Below, piece by piece: positions 17,779 to 26,005 of a DNA stretch of 64,000 nt. The stretch spans positions 62,001 to 126,000 of the forward strand of contig CALGRX010000020.1 of NCBI GenBank assembly GCA_937880755.1, written 5' to 3'. The stretch comes from an uncultured Clostridia bacterium (GTDB lineage Bacteria > Bacillota > Clostridia > Christensenellales > UBA3700). The position numbers were made by a program, and so were the translations under genes. Below the pieces are notes generated by a model that was not told where the DNA came from, ran no database searches, and saw only the letters and a list, made by a program, of their open reading frames with translations. The first letter of the stretch is position 1, and the number at the start of each line of letters is the position of its first letter.

Positions 17779-19203
17779 TTATTTGTTGTTAGCGTTGAGA
17801 AGTTTTTGCTTGAGTTCAAACAGCTTCTTGGACAAGTCGACCTTGTATATATGCGGATTGAGCATACGTTTGTACTCGTTCCAAAACTCGGAATAAGATT
17901 GCTTGTGATACTCGGCAATCTCTTTGACGCTCGGCAAATCGTATACGAGTTTTCCGTCAATGATGATATCCTGCATCAATTCTTTGCAATAGAAGTTGGT
18001 TACTTTCTTTCTCTTCCAAGTAAAGTCGGGGTGGAATATCTCAATCTCGCTTACACCGTCAAAGTTCTCTTCTCTGAGCGCTATGAGGTCGGCTATCGCC
18101 TTGCCCGTAACGTTGTCGTAGAGTCTGATTATCTTCTTAAAGCCGGGGTTGGTGATTTTGCCTGGGGTATCGCTCATCTTCATCTTAGGTTGAAGCACGC
18201 CGTCATTCTCTATCGCAGCCAACTTATACACACCGCCAAGGCTAGGACAGTCGGAGCTAGTAATAAGCTTAGTACCTATACCCCAACAGTCTATGCAAGC
18301 GTTTTGAGTTGCAAGGGATTGAAGGACGTTTTCGTCGATATCTCCGCTTGCAAAAATCTTGGCGTTAGGGAAACCCGCCTCGTCAAGCATTTTTCTCGCT
18401 TCAATGGATAGATATGCAAGGTCGCCCGAATCGAGTCTTATTCCTAGAGGCTCGTAGCCCTTGGCTCTCAATTCGTTGAAGACCGTTATAGCGTTAGGCA
18501 CGCCGGATTTTAGAGTATCGTAAGTATCTACAAGCAATAGGCATTTGGACGGATACATATCGGCGTAGGCTCTAAATGCCTCCAATTCGCTCTCAAAGCT
18601 CATTACCCAGCTATGTGCGTGAGTGCCCGATACGGCAACGTCGAACATTTTGCCGGCTAGTACGTTGGAGGTAGAAGAACAACCCGCGATCATCGCGGCT
18701 CTTGCGCCGTATATACCGGCGTCAGGACCTTGCGCTCTACGCAGTCCAAACTCGGCAACGGCACCGCCCTTGGTAGCGTAAATAATCTTAGCCGTCTTGG
18801 TGGCAATCAAGGTTTGGTGATTGAGAATACACAATATCGCCGTCTCGACGAGTTGCGCCTCAAATAGTCTTGCTTTGACGGTCAAAATAGGCTCTTGCGG
18901 AAATACGACCGTACCCTCTGGCACTGCGTATATATTGCCCGTAAATTTGAAGTCGGCAAGCAAGCCCAAAAATTCTTCGTCAAAGAGCTTTAGGCTTCTC
19001 AAATAAGCTATGTCTTCCTCGTCAAACTTTAGGTTGAGGATATAATCAACCACTTGTTCGAGTCCGCAGGCAACGGCGTAATTGTTGCCGACACCGCGGT
19101 AGAACACGTCAAATACCGCTTGTTTGTTCATCTGATCGTTTTTGCTATAGCCATACATCATAGTAAGCTGATATAGGTCTGTCAATAAAGTTAAGTTTCT
19201 CAT
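17779..19203 (-). CDS. pncB: Nicotinate phosphoribosyltransferase
   Basis: 474 residues. It makes nicotinate mononucleotide from nicotinate and PRPP with ATP use, the first step of NAD salvage; NadD at 57623 can carry the next step. Recognisable are the N-terminal LTDLYQLTMMYGY, GLRRAQGPDAG with the conserved His neighbourhood (SGTHAHSWVM), and GIRLDSGDLAYLS. The length fits the long Firmicute form. GAGGAG precedes the ATG. A 122-nt gap separates it from lgt; it is probably the end of a galK-lgt-pncB transcript. Confidence 0.94.
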   Translation of the reverse strand: MRNLTLLTDLYQLTMMYGYSKNDQMNKQAVFDVFYRGVGNNYAVACGLEQVVDYILNLKFDEEDIAYLRSLKLFDEEFLGLLADFKFTGNIYAVPEGTVVFPQEPILTVKARLFEAQLVETAILCILNHQTLIATKTAKIIYATKGGAVAEFGLRRAQGPDAGIYGARAAMIAGCSSTSNVLAGKMFDVAVSGTHAHSWVMSFESELEAFRAYADMYPSKCLLLVDTYDTLKSGVPNAITVFNELRAKGYEPLGIRLDSGDLAYLSIEARKMLDEAGFPNAKIFASGDIDENVLQSLATQNACIDCWGIGTKLITSSDCPSLGGVYKLAAIENDGVLQPKMKMSDTPGKITNPGFKKIIRLYDNVTGKAIADLIALREENFDGVSEIEIFHPDFTWKRKKVTNFYCKELMQDIIIDGKLVYDLPSVKEIAEYHKQSYSEFWNEYKRMLNPHIYKVDLSKKLFELKQKLLNANNK

Positions 19204-19325
19204 TTTACTCCTCTGTATAATAAATGGCGGAAAACCGCACTCGACTGAGCATTACCGCTCATGGTCAGTTGCAATAGCAAAATTTTCGATATTTTGTCTT
19301 ATCTATCCGCATCACGCGGTATATT

Positions 19326-20339
19326 TTAGTTTGTTTTGTTAGACGTCGTCACGTCGTCGGTAGGGGTTGCTTCCGAATTGTTACTTACGTCTTGCTCGCT
19401 TTGTTGGCTAGCGTTATCTGGCACTGCTTGATGTTCGTCCACGCTTGACGTTTGCGTATCAACGGCAATTCCCTCGGCAGTTTGCAAAGAAAGTTGCTTT
19501 TCGGCGATTTTTCTAGCAAACCACTTGGTTTCAAAGGTGATTTTACCCATTTGGTTGAGCACCGTCAGCACTATCATAATAGGCGCAAGCACGAAGCACA
19601 TTACTTGTACCACTCCCACTTCGGTACCGGCAAAGGTCTTGTGCTCGTATTTCAAAAATTCAAGGCAACCTCTCACCAAGAAGTACCAAGATAGATAGCC
19701 GAGCGCTATGGTCATATTCTTTAGTTTGTCCTGCAATTTGACAAAACAAACGAGAGCAATAACTAGACCTATAAAGTTGAACACTCCTTCGTAGAAGAAC
19801 AGCGCGCAATAGTACCCGCCCAGCCTATCGATATACACGGCAAAAGGGAAAAACTGCCATTTAGGGTCGGTGATTTCTATACCGAACAGCTCTTGATTGA
19901 AGAAGTTGCCCCACCTACCGATGATTTGTCCGAGCAATACGGCAATAACGACGCAATCGGCAACTTTGGCAAAGCTGTACTTCTTGTTTTTTAGACAGCA
20001 CAGCAACACGCCCAGCGCTCCGCCGAAAATACCGCCTATGATTGTCAGTCCGCCTTCGGATATATTAAACAGTCTAACCAAGTCGTCCAACCCGAAGTCC
20101 TTAGGGAAGTACTCTTTGCGCGGAATGACGTAGAATAGTCTACAAAAGAGCACCGCAAACACCACTAGCCAAATAAATATTTCCAGCGAAAAGTCTAGGT
20201 CAATATTGCGTTTTTTTGCCAAAAGCAAGTACAAAAAGTAGGCGCAAACAATCGCCGAAGTGACGACGATACCATACCAATATATTGGCCTACCGAATAT
20301 AGTAAAGGCAACGTTGCTGATTGCACCGAGCGAGCTCAT
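19326..20339 (-). CDS. lgt: Prolipoprotein diacylglyceryl transferase Lgt
   Basis: 337 residues. It transfers diacylglycerol from phosphatidylglycerol to the lipobox Cys, the step before LspA. Seven membrane segments are apparent, with the Lgt signature GRWGNFFNQE near residue 145; the E. coli HGG motif is replaced by IIGG, so that His is not conserved. The last 65 residues or so are a disordered tail rich in Asp, Glu, Gln, Ser and Thr (ends TSNKTN) and are not part of the known core. The start lies 1 nt after the galK stop. Confidence 0.94.
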   Translation of the reverse strand: MSSLGAISNVAFTIFGRPIYWYGIVVTSAIVCAYFLYLLLAKKRNIDLDFSLEIFIWLVVFAVLFCRLFYVIPRKEYFPKDFGLDDLVRLFNISEGGLTIIGGIFGGALGVLLCCLKNKKYSFAKVADCVVIAVLLGQIIGRWGNFFNQELFGIEITDPKWQFFPFAVYIDRLGGYYCALFFYEGVFNFIGLVIALVCFVKLQDKLKNMTIALGYLSWYFLVRGCLEFLKYEHKTFAGTEVGVVQVMCFVLAPIMIVLTVLNQMGKITFETKWFARKIAEKQLSLQTAEGIAVDTQTSSVDEHQAVPDNASQQSEQDVSNNSEATPTDDVTTSNKTN

Positions 20340-20340
20340 A

Positions 20341-21606
20341 TTACATCTCCACCTTGCAAGCGCCGTCGTTTCTCACACCGATCGCAAATACGTTTTTGTC
20401 GCCAAAAATCTTAGCCATTTGCTCAACGTAATCTTCAACGGCTTTCGTGTCGACGTAAGCGATGATAGTACCTGCAAATCCACCGCCGTGTACTCTCACG
20501 GCTTTGACGCCCTCAATCTTCTTGCTGAGGTTGATACCGAGCGGTATTCTTTGGTCTAGGTCGCCCAAAGGATAGCAGTTTTGAAGCATGGTATAAGAAC
20601 TGAGTCCGCTAGCATTGATGACGTCGCAGAACTTCTTTTCCTTGCAACCCTTGACTGCTCTGGCTCCCACTTCCACGCGCTTATTTTCGTCAAAGAAGTG
20701 CATAGCTCTCAGTATTGCTCTACCACTCACCTTGGTCTGCAAAGTATCGAGTGCGGCATAAAAATCGCTCTCTTTGACCTTGCGAAGCTTGCGAGCCTTA
20801 AATTGTTTAGCCACGCCCTCCATCTCGACTCTAATGTCGGCGTATTGCGAAGTTAGGTCGCAGTGGTCGCCGCCGGTATTGGTAAGTACGATAGCGAGAT
20901 CGTCGAATTTCCAGTCGATAGTTTGAATTTTTGGATTGGTAGTAGACTTGAAGTCGATATAACTTACGCCGCCGAGCGCAATCGCGCTTTGGTCCATAAG
21001 TCCGCAAGGTTTGCCGAAAAATACGCTCTCGGCGTGATGCGAAGCCTTAGCCTTAGTCACTTTGTCAATCTTGCCGTCGTTGAACATAACGTTGAGGATT
21101 TCGCATACAAGCACTTCAAAGCACGCCGAAGAACTAACGCCCGCTCCCTTAAATACGTCGCTGGTCGTAGTTGCTGCAAAACCGCCTATATTGTATCCCT
21201 TGTCAACGTAGTAAGCGCACACGCCTCTCACCAACGCTTCGCTCGTACCGAATTCCGCACTGTTAGGCGTAAGGTCGTCGATATTTATCTCAACGGTCGG
21301 ATAGCCCACCGAATCAACGATAATTTTTCTTTCTGCAAGAGGCGTCACGCACGCGATAGTGTCCACGGTGATAGCGGCGCACAAAACCTTGCCGTTGTTG
21401 TGGTCGGTGTGGTTGCCGCAAACCTCAATTCTACCCGGGGAAGAATAGAAAACTCCGCCCTCTGCATACTTAGACGAGTGCAACTCGTAAATTTTGCGGT
21501 ATCTTTCCACTTCATAATCGAACTTGGCAATACCGTAGAGCGACTTGACGCTATTTTTGAATATCTCGTTGTTGCCGAGATTGGCAATAGAATTTTTGTC
21601 AGCCAT
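20341..21606 (-). CDS. galK: Galactokinase
   Basis: 421 residues of the GHMP kinase superfamily, phosphorylating galactose to galactose-1-phosphate in the Leloir pathway. The galactose signature GRIEVCGNHTDHN is near residue 57, the GHMP ATP motif FKGAGVSSSACFE near 150, and the C-terminal motif RVHGGGFAGTI near 385. GGGAG precedes the ATG. galT is divergent across a 183-nt intergenic region. No epimerase gene (galE) is in the window. Confidence 0.95.
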   Translation of the reverse strand: MADKNSIANLGNNEIFKNSVKSLYGIAKFDYEVERYRKIYELHSSKYAEGGVFYSSPGRIEVCGNHTDHNNGKVLCAAITVDTIACVTPLAERKIIVDSVGYPTVEINIDDLTPNSAEFGTSEALVRGVCAYYVDKGYNIGGFAATTTSDVFKGAGVSSSACFEVLVCEILNVMFNDGKIDKVTKAKASHHAESVFFGKPCGLMDQSAIALGGVSYIDFKSTTNPKIQTIDWKFDDLAIVLTNTGGDHCDLTSQYADIRVEMEGVAKQFKARKLRKVKESDFYAALDTLQTKVSGRAILRAMHFFDENKRVEVGARAVKGCKEKKFCDVINASGLSSYTMLQNCYPLGDLDQRIPLGINLSKKIEGVKAVRVHGGGFAGTIIAYVDTKAVEDYVEQMAKIFGDKNVFAIGVRNDGACKVEM

Positions 21607-21634
21607 AATTATCTCCCTAACGTTTTTCTATGAT

Positions 21635-21663
21635 ATTATACCATACGACAAAAAAAAAGTAAA
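21635..21663 (-). promoter_or_regulatory. Promoter of galK-lgt-pncB
   Basis: TTTACT, 17-nt spacer containing a T run, and a perfect TATAAT on the minus strand. Confidence 0.6.
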
Positions 21664-21692
21664 TATATATACGGCTAACTTTTTATTATCTA

Positions 21693-21712
21693 ACAAATAA
21701 CCGGTAATTTGT
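21693..21712. promoter_or_regulatory. Candidate operator palindrome between galK and galT
   Basis: 20-bp near-perfect palindrome ACAAATAACCGGTAATTTGT (18 of 20 positions symmetric) with a central CCGG. It lies just upstream of the galT -35 and 30 bp upstream of the galK -35. A central CG is typical of LacI/GalR-type sites. The regulator is not identified. Confidence 0.45.
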
Positions 21713-21722
21713 GATATTACCC

Positions 21723-21751
21723 TTGCAATAAGATAGAATTTGATTTATAAT
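21723..21751 (+). promoter_or_regulatory. Promoter of galT
   Basis: TTGCAA, 17-nt spacer, TATAAT. Confidence 0.65.
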
Positions 21752-21789
21752 AGTATAAATATTAAAAAATTAAGTATACGAGGTTTTTT

Positions 21790-23328
21790 ATGCTTCAAAC
21801 GTCTCAAGTACAAACTAAACTCAACGAATTGGTTGCCTACGCTATCGACAACCTCAACTTAAGATCAGAAGACGAATACTACGTTCTCAACCAACTGCTC
21901 GACCTGTTTCATCTTCAAGCGGCAGGCGCGCCAATTAGCGATTACGGTGATTTTCAGACCGATATCGTAGACCCGCTAGTCGATTACGCCGTACAATCGG
22001 GCATGATACAAGAAGAACAACGCATTCTCTTCGAGACCAAAATGCTGGGGCTTGTTACCCCAATGCCAAGTGCCGTTGTCGACGAATTCGACAGCGTGGC
22101 TAGCACCCAAGGCGTCAAAGCGGCAACGGATTGGCTGTTTGAACTGAGCAAAGCCAACAACTACGTTCGTATGCCCGATATCAACAAAAATATCAAGTGG
22201 GAGCACAAGGGCAAATTCGGTCGCATCGACGTAACTATCAACTTGTCCAAACCCGAAAAAGACCCAAAGCAAATAGCTCTTGCCAAGTTACAGCCTAAGA
22301 CGGGCTATCCCGCTTGTATGCTTTGTCCGTCCAACGTGGGCTACGCAGGTCACATCAACCACCCTGCTCGCCAAACCTTGAGAATAATACCGATAGAGCT
22401 AGGCGGAGAAGAATGGAATTTACAATTCTCTCCATATCAATATTATCACCAGCACGTCATTGCCTTTTCTTCCGAGCATAGACCTATGGACGTCAACGAC
22501 AAAGCCTTTGGCAGACTTATGGACTTCGTTGACCTCTTCCCTCACTACTTTATCGGAAGCAACGCGGCGTTGCCTATCGTAGGCGGCTCGATACTTACGC
22601 ACGACCACTATCAAGGCGGAGAAAAGGTTCTTCCAATGTTCTTGGTAGGCAATCGCAAAAACTATATTAGCAAAGAATGTGCCGACGTATCCGTATCTAT
22701 CGTAGATTGGTACAATAGCGTAGTAAGGATAGAAGGCAAAAACCGTGAGCAAGTATACCAAACGGCTTGCAAAGTCCTAAACGTTTGGAAAGATTGGACC
22801 GACGAGAGCGTGGGCGTGATAGCTAAGACTACCGAACAACACAACGCAATCACCCCTATCGCAAGACTCGAAAAAGATAAGTACGTATTCGATTTGATTT
22901 TGCGCAACAACCGCACCGACGAAGCCCATCCTTTCGGCATCTTCCACCCCGAAGAAAGCCTACATAATATCAAAAAGGAAGGCATCGGTATCATAGAAGT
23001 TATGGGCTTGTTTATCTTGCCGGGTAGACTCAAGAAGGAGCTAGAGGACGTCAAGGCATATCTTACCGGCAAAACCACCCTTGACCTGCAAGCATTGTCC
23101 AATCCGGAAAATCCAATGAGCAAGCACGCGGGTATGATAGTTCAACTCATCAACGACAACGGCGCTAAGAACACCGCCAAAAAGGCTGATAACATCGTCA
23201 ACGATTACGTCAACTCGGCTTGCGAAAAGATTTTGGAATGCACGGGAGTATTCAAGAATGACCAAGCCGGTCAAAGCGCATTCGATAAGTTTATGACCCA
23301 AGGCTTGGGACTTGTTGCTAAAGACTAA
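21790..23328 (+). CDS. galT: Galactose-1-phosphate uridylyltransferase, class II
   Basis: 512 residues. It exchanges UMP between UDP-glucose and galactose-1-phosphate. The length and the CMLCPSNVGYAGHINHPARQ and SILTHDHYQGG segments match the long Gram-positive class (GalT family 2), unrelated in length to the 350-residue E. coli type. GAGG precedes the ATG by about 7 nt. It is divergent from galK, sharing a putative operator. It is followed by a bidirectional terminator facing recR; 23329-23449 holds no recognisable feature. Confidence 0.95.
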   Translation: MLQTSQVQTKLNELVAYAIDNLNLRSEDEYYVLNQLLDLFHLQAAGAPISDYGDFQTDIVDPLVDYAVQSGMIQEEQRILFETKMLGLVTPMPSAVVDEFDSVASTQGVKAATDWLFELSKANNYVRMPDINKNIKWEHKGKFGRIDVTINLSKPEKDPKQIALAKLQPKTGYPACMLCPSNVGYAGHINHPARQTLRIIPIELGGEEWNLQFSPYQYYHQHVIAFSSEHRPMDVNDKAFGRLMDFVDLFPHYFIGSNAALPIVGGSILTHDHYQGGEKVLPMFLVGNRKNYISKECADVSVSIVDWYNSVVRIEGKNREQVYQTACKVLNVWKDWTDESVGVIAKTTEQHNAITPIARLEKDKYVFDLILRNNRTDEAHPFGIFHPEESLHNIKKEGIGIIEVMGLFILPGRLKKELEDVKAYLTGKTTLDLQALSNPENPMSKHAGMIVQLINDNGAKNTAKKADNIVNDYVNSACEKILECTGVFKNDQAGQSAFDKFMTQGLGLVAKD

Positions 23329-23449
23329 GCTTTCCAACAAAATAATACTCGACCAAAAAAAGATTGTCATCGTGCCGATAAACCATAGTATTGCAGGCAC
23401 GACATACGAAAATAATTGGCAAAGTTTATTCAACAATTATCCAATCAAA

Positions 23450-23479
23450 TAATGCAGACGCTTCAAAACGTCTGCATTA
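23450..23479. terminator. Bidirectional terminator between galT and recR
   Basis: Perfect 11-bp stem TAATGCAGACG/CGTCTGCATTA with an 8-nt loop, ending in A/T-rich flanks; serves both converging genes. Confidence 0.75.
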
Positions 23480-23496
23480 ATTTTACAATTGAATAT

Positions 23497-24081
23497 TTAT
23501 AACTGTTTGCGGTCTTGCAATGCTCTGGAGAGAGTCACCTCGTCGGCGTATTCTATATCGCTACCCATAGAGATACCGCTTGCAATTCTAGTAACCTTGA
23601 TGCCCATAGGCTTGATTAGACGGGCAATATACACTGCGGTTGCTTCTCCGTCCACGTCGGGATTGGTCGCCATGATGACTTCTTCTACCCCGTCGAGTCT
23701 TTGCAGTAGTTCTTTGATACGGATATCGTCCACGCCCACGCCCAAAAGAGGATTGATAGTGCCGTGGAGCACGTGATAAACGCCCTTAAAGTCCTTGACC
23801 TTTTCAAAGGCAGCCACGTCCTTAGGCTCTTTGACTACGCAAATAACCCTCTTGTCGCGCGTAGAACAAATGTCGCATACGTCCTTGTCGGTATATCCAC
23901 CGCAAACCGGACAATAATGCACCTTTTGCTTGGATTCGACTATTGCTTGAGCGAACGCCTCCACCTCGTCCTCGGACATATTGATTATTTTGTAAGCATA
24001 GCGTTGCGCCGTCTTTTGACCAACCCCGGGGAGCTTGGTAAATTGAGCGACAAGCCGTGCCAAAGCTTCGATATCGTACAT
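23497..24081 (-). CDS. recR: Recombination mediator protein RecR
   Basis: 194 residues. It loads RecA at gaps together with RecF/RecO. A helix-hairpin-helix ([13 protein letters not shown]), the C4 zinc finger ([16 protein letters not shown]) and a Toprim domain ([14 protein letters not shown] ... [10 protein letters not shown]) appear in the standard order. It is the third gene of dnaX-ybaB-recR, 1 nt after ybaB. Confidence 0.97.
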   Translation of the reverse strand: MYDIEALARLVAQFTKLPGVGQKTAQRYAYKIINMSEDEVEAFAQAIVESKQKVHYCPVCGGYTDKDVCDICSTRDKRVICVVKEPKDVAAFEKVKDFKGVYHVLHGTINPLLGVGVDDIRIKELLQRLDGVEEVIMATNPDVDGEATAVYIARLIKPMGIKVTRIASGISMGSDIEYADEVTLSRALQDRKQL

Positions 24082-24082
24082 A

Positions 24083-24406
24083 TTATAGACCTATGTTGCC
24101 AAAAGCTCCCATTTTTTCTTCTTTGATAGCGTCGGCTTGAGAGAGCGCGTCGTTGACCGCGGCAACTACGAGGTCCTCTAACATTTCTACGTCGTCAGGG
24201 TCTACTGCCTCGGGTTTGATGGATATTCCCACCAACTTTTTGTCGCAGGTCATAGTAACCTCGACCATAGAGCCACCACTCGTGCCTACCACTTCGGTAT
24301 TAGCCAATTCTTCTTGAGCCGCCAGCATATCCTGTTGCATTTTTTGAGCTTGTTTCATCAACTGTTGCATATTGCCCATGCCACCGAAACCGCCGAATTT
24401 TCCCAT
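24083..24406 (-). CDS. ybaB: YbaB/EbfC family nucleoid-associated protein
   Basis: 107 residues. A small DNA-binding homodimer of unknown exact role, nearly always between dnaX and recR. It has a Gly/Met/Gln-rich N-terminus, a helical segment ([21 protein letters not shown]) read here as residues 14-34, and the [16 protein letters not shown] strand pattern. AAGGAG precedes the ATG. Confidence 0.95.
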   Translation of the reverse strand: MGKFGGFGGMGNMQQLMKQAQKMQQDMLAAQEELANTEVVGTSGGSMVEVTMTCDKKLVGISIKPEAVDPDDVEMLEDLVVAAVNDALSQADAIKEEKMGAFGNIGL

Positions 24407-24408
24407 AC

Positions 24409-25935
24409 TTATTCTCCTTCTTTTATAGTTATTTTGTCGTTGCCTACCATATCGGTAATCTTAGCAATACTTTGTTTCATCTCGTCCACTTTGTTGTCGA
24501 GTACGATTTTGATGTCGGTAATTTCAAAATACTCCTTACAGATTATCGACTTAAATTCGTTGACGTAATAGTCGAGTACCGCAAATTGCTTGTCACTAAA
24601 CACAGTAATTATCAAGGTATTGTTTTTGTAGGACAACTGAGTTTTCGTATCCACTTCACTAGCAGTCTTATATGCGACCACCATAGAGCTGTTTTTGCTC
24701 AAAACGTTGAGTAGTCTTCCCCAAACAACGTCCACGTCTAGCTGACAGTGCTCGCCGCCGTTATTTTCGGATAAACTAATCAATCCTCTCACTTTAGATT
24801 CTACGTCTTTGAGTCTTTTGATGATGCCGTCGGTATCTATGCTTACGAACAAATCGCAAGCCTTAACCACAGCCATTTCTAATACAATTTGTCCGCTGCT
24901 ACTGTATTTTAGCTGTCCCTCTATATCCATAAAGGTGTCAACCATGTGCACCAATTTGTCGTTGGTACACAAATCTCCGTATCTCACCAGTCGATTGTAT
25001 ATTTCGGTAGGCAAGCCCAAAATTTTGTTGGCGTTGACGCAGTTTTTTGCAAAGACAACGTTGCGCAAGGTTTTAGCCACGTCTTTGGCAAGCAACGACA
25101 CGCTTTTACCCATAGAAACAATACTTTCTACCGTTTCTAAAGCAGCGCGCACGTCACTCTTGACCAGAGCCTCGACAAGCTTCAAAATCATCGTAGGAGA
25201 CGAAGCGCCCAGCACTTCCAATACGTCCTCGTAGCCCACCGGCCCTTCGCAATACGACATACAAATATCAGCTATCGAAAGGCTATCTCTCACGCTTCCG
25301 TCACCTGCTTCGGCTATGAGTTGCAAGGCTTCTTTTTGGTATTGTCTACCCTCTTCTTCAAATATTTTTGTGAGCAAATCCACAAGTTCCGTCGTAGTAA
25401 GCAACTTGAAGTCAAGTCTCATACAACGCGACAAAATCGTTTGAGGGATTTTGTGCACTTCAGTGGTAGCCAAAATAAATACCGCGTGTTGAGGCGGCTC
25501 TTCCAACGTCTTGAGCAAGGCGTTGAAAGCACTTGGCGACAGCATGTGTACCTCGTCTATAATATAGACCTTGTACTTACCTACGCTCGGCGGAAACTTT
25601 ACCTTTTCTCTTAGGTCTCTGATATCGTCCACACCGTTGTTAGAAGCGGCGTCCATCTCGATTATATCGAAGTTGTTGGGTGCAGAGAGCGCCTTACATA
25701 CTTCGCATACTTCACACGGCGAGCCGTCCTCTCTCGGGTGCAAGCAGTTGATTGCTCTCGCAAAAATCTTGGCGGTCGTTGTTTTACCCGTTCCTCTCGT
25801 ACCCGTAAACAAATAGGCATGCGAAACCTTACCGCTCAAAATGCTATTTTTGAGGGTACGAACGATATGTCGTTGACCTATCATAGTATCAAAGCTAGTA
25901 GGTCTGTATTTTCTATACAAGCTTACGTGAGCCAT
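24409..25935 (-). CDS. dnaX: DNA polymerase III subunit gamma/tau
   Basis: 508 residues. The clamp-loader ATPase of the replisome. Walker A GTRGTGKTT, the zinc module CEVCEVCKA, Walker B-type YIIDEVHMLS, and the SRC sensor motif (TILSRCMRLDF) are all present. The C-terminal third is the tau-like partner-binding part. I use the ATG at 25935; AGAAGG is only 2 nt away, a short gap, and an in-frame TTG 9 codons upstream falls inside a hairpin. No obvious slippery A-run for a gamma frameshift was seen. First gene of dnaX-ybaB-recR. Confidence 0.95.
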   Translation of the reverse strand: MAHVSLYRKYRPTSFDTMIGQRHIVRTLKNSILSGKVSHAYLFTGTRGTGKTTTAKIFARAINCLHPREDGSPCEVCEVCKALSAPNNFDIIEMDAASNNGVDDIRDLREKVKFPPSVGKYKVYIIDEVHMLSPSAFNALLKTLEEPPQHAVFILATTEVHKIPQTILSRCMRLDFKLLTTTELVDLLTKIFEEEGRQYQKEALQLIAEAGDGSVRDSLSIADICMSYCEGPVGYEDVLEVLGASSPTMILKLVEALVKSDVRAALETVESIVSMGKSVSLLAKDVAKTLRNVVFAKNCVNANKILGLPTEIYNRLVRYGDLCTNDKLVHMVDTFMDIEGQLKYSSSGQIVLEMAVVKACDLFVSIDTDGIIKRLKDVESKVRGLISLSENNGGEHCQLDVDVVWGRLLNVLSKNSSMVVAYKTASEVDTKTQLSYKNNTLIITVFSDKQFAVLDYYVNEFKSIICKEYFEITDIKIVLDNKVDEMKQSIAKITDMVGNDKITIKEGE

Positions 25936-25957
25936 AACCTTCTTATTTACATTATTT

Positions 25958-25989
25958 TGCAACCGCTACCCCTTAGAATAGCGGTTGCA
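25958..25989. other. Perfect 11-bp hairpin between the symporter gene and dnaX
   Basis: TGCAACCGCTA (25958-25968) pairs with TAGCGGTTGCA (25979-25989), loop 10 nt. It follows the symporter stop by 16 nt on the minus strand but lacks a T run in that direction. It may be a weak terminator, an RNA-processing site, or a control element for dnaX, whose start is 22 nt beyond it. Confidence 0.5.
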
Positions 25990-26005
25990 TAGTATTTATT
26001 ATATA

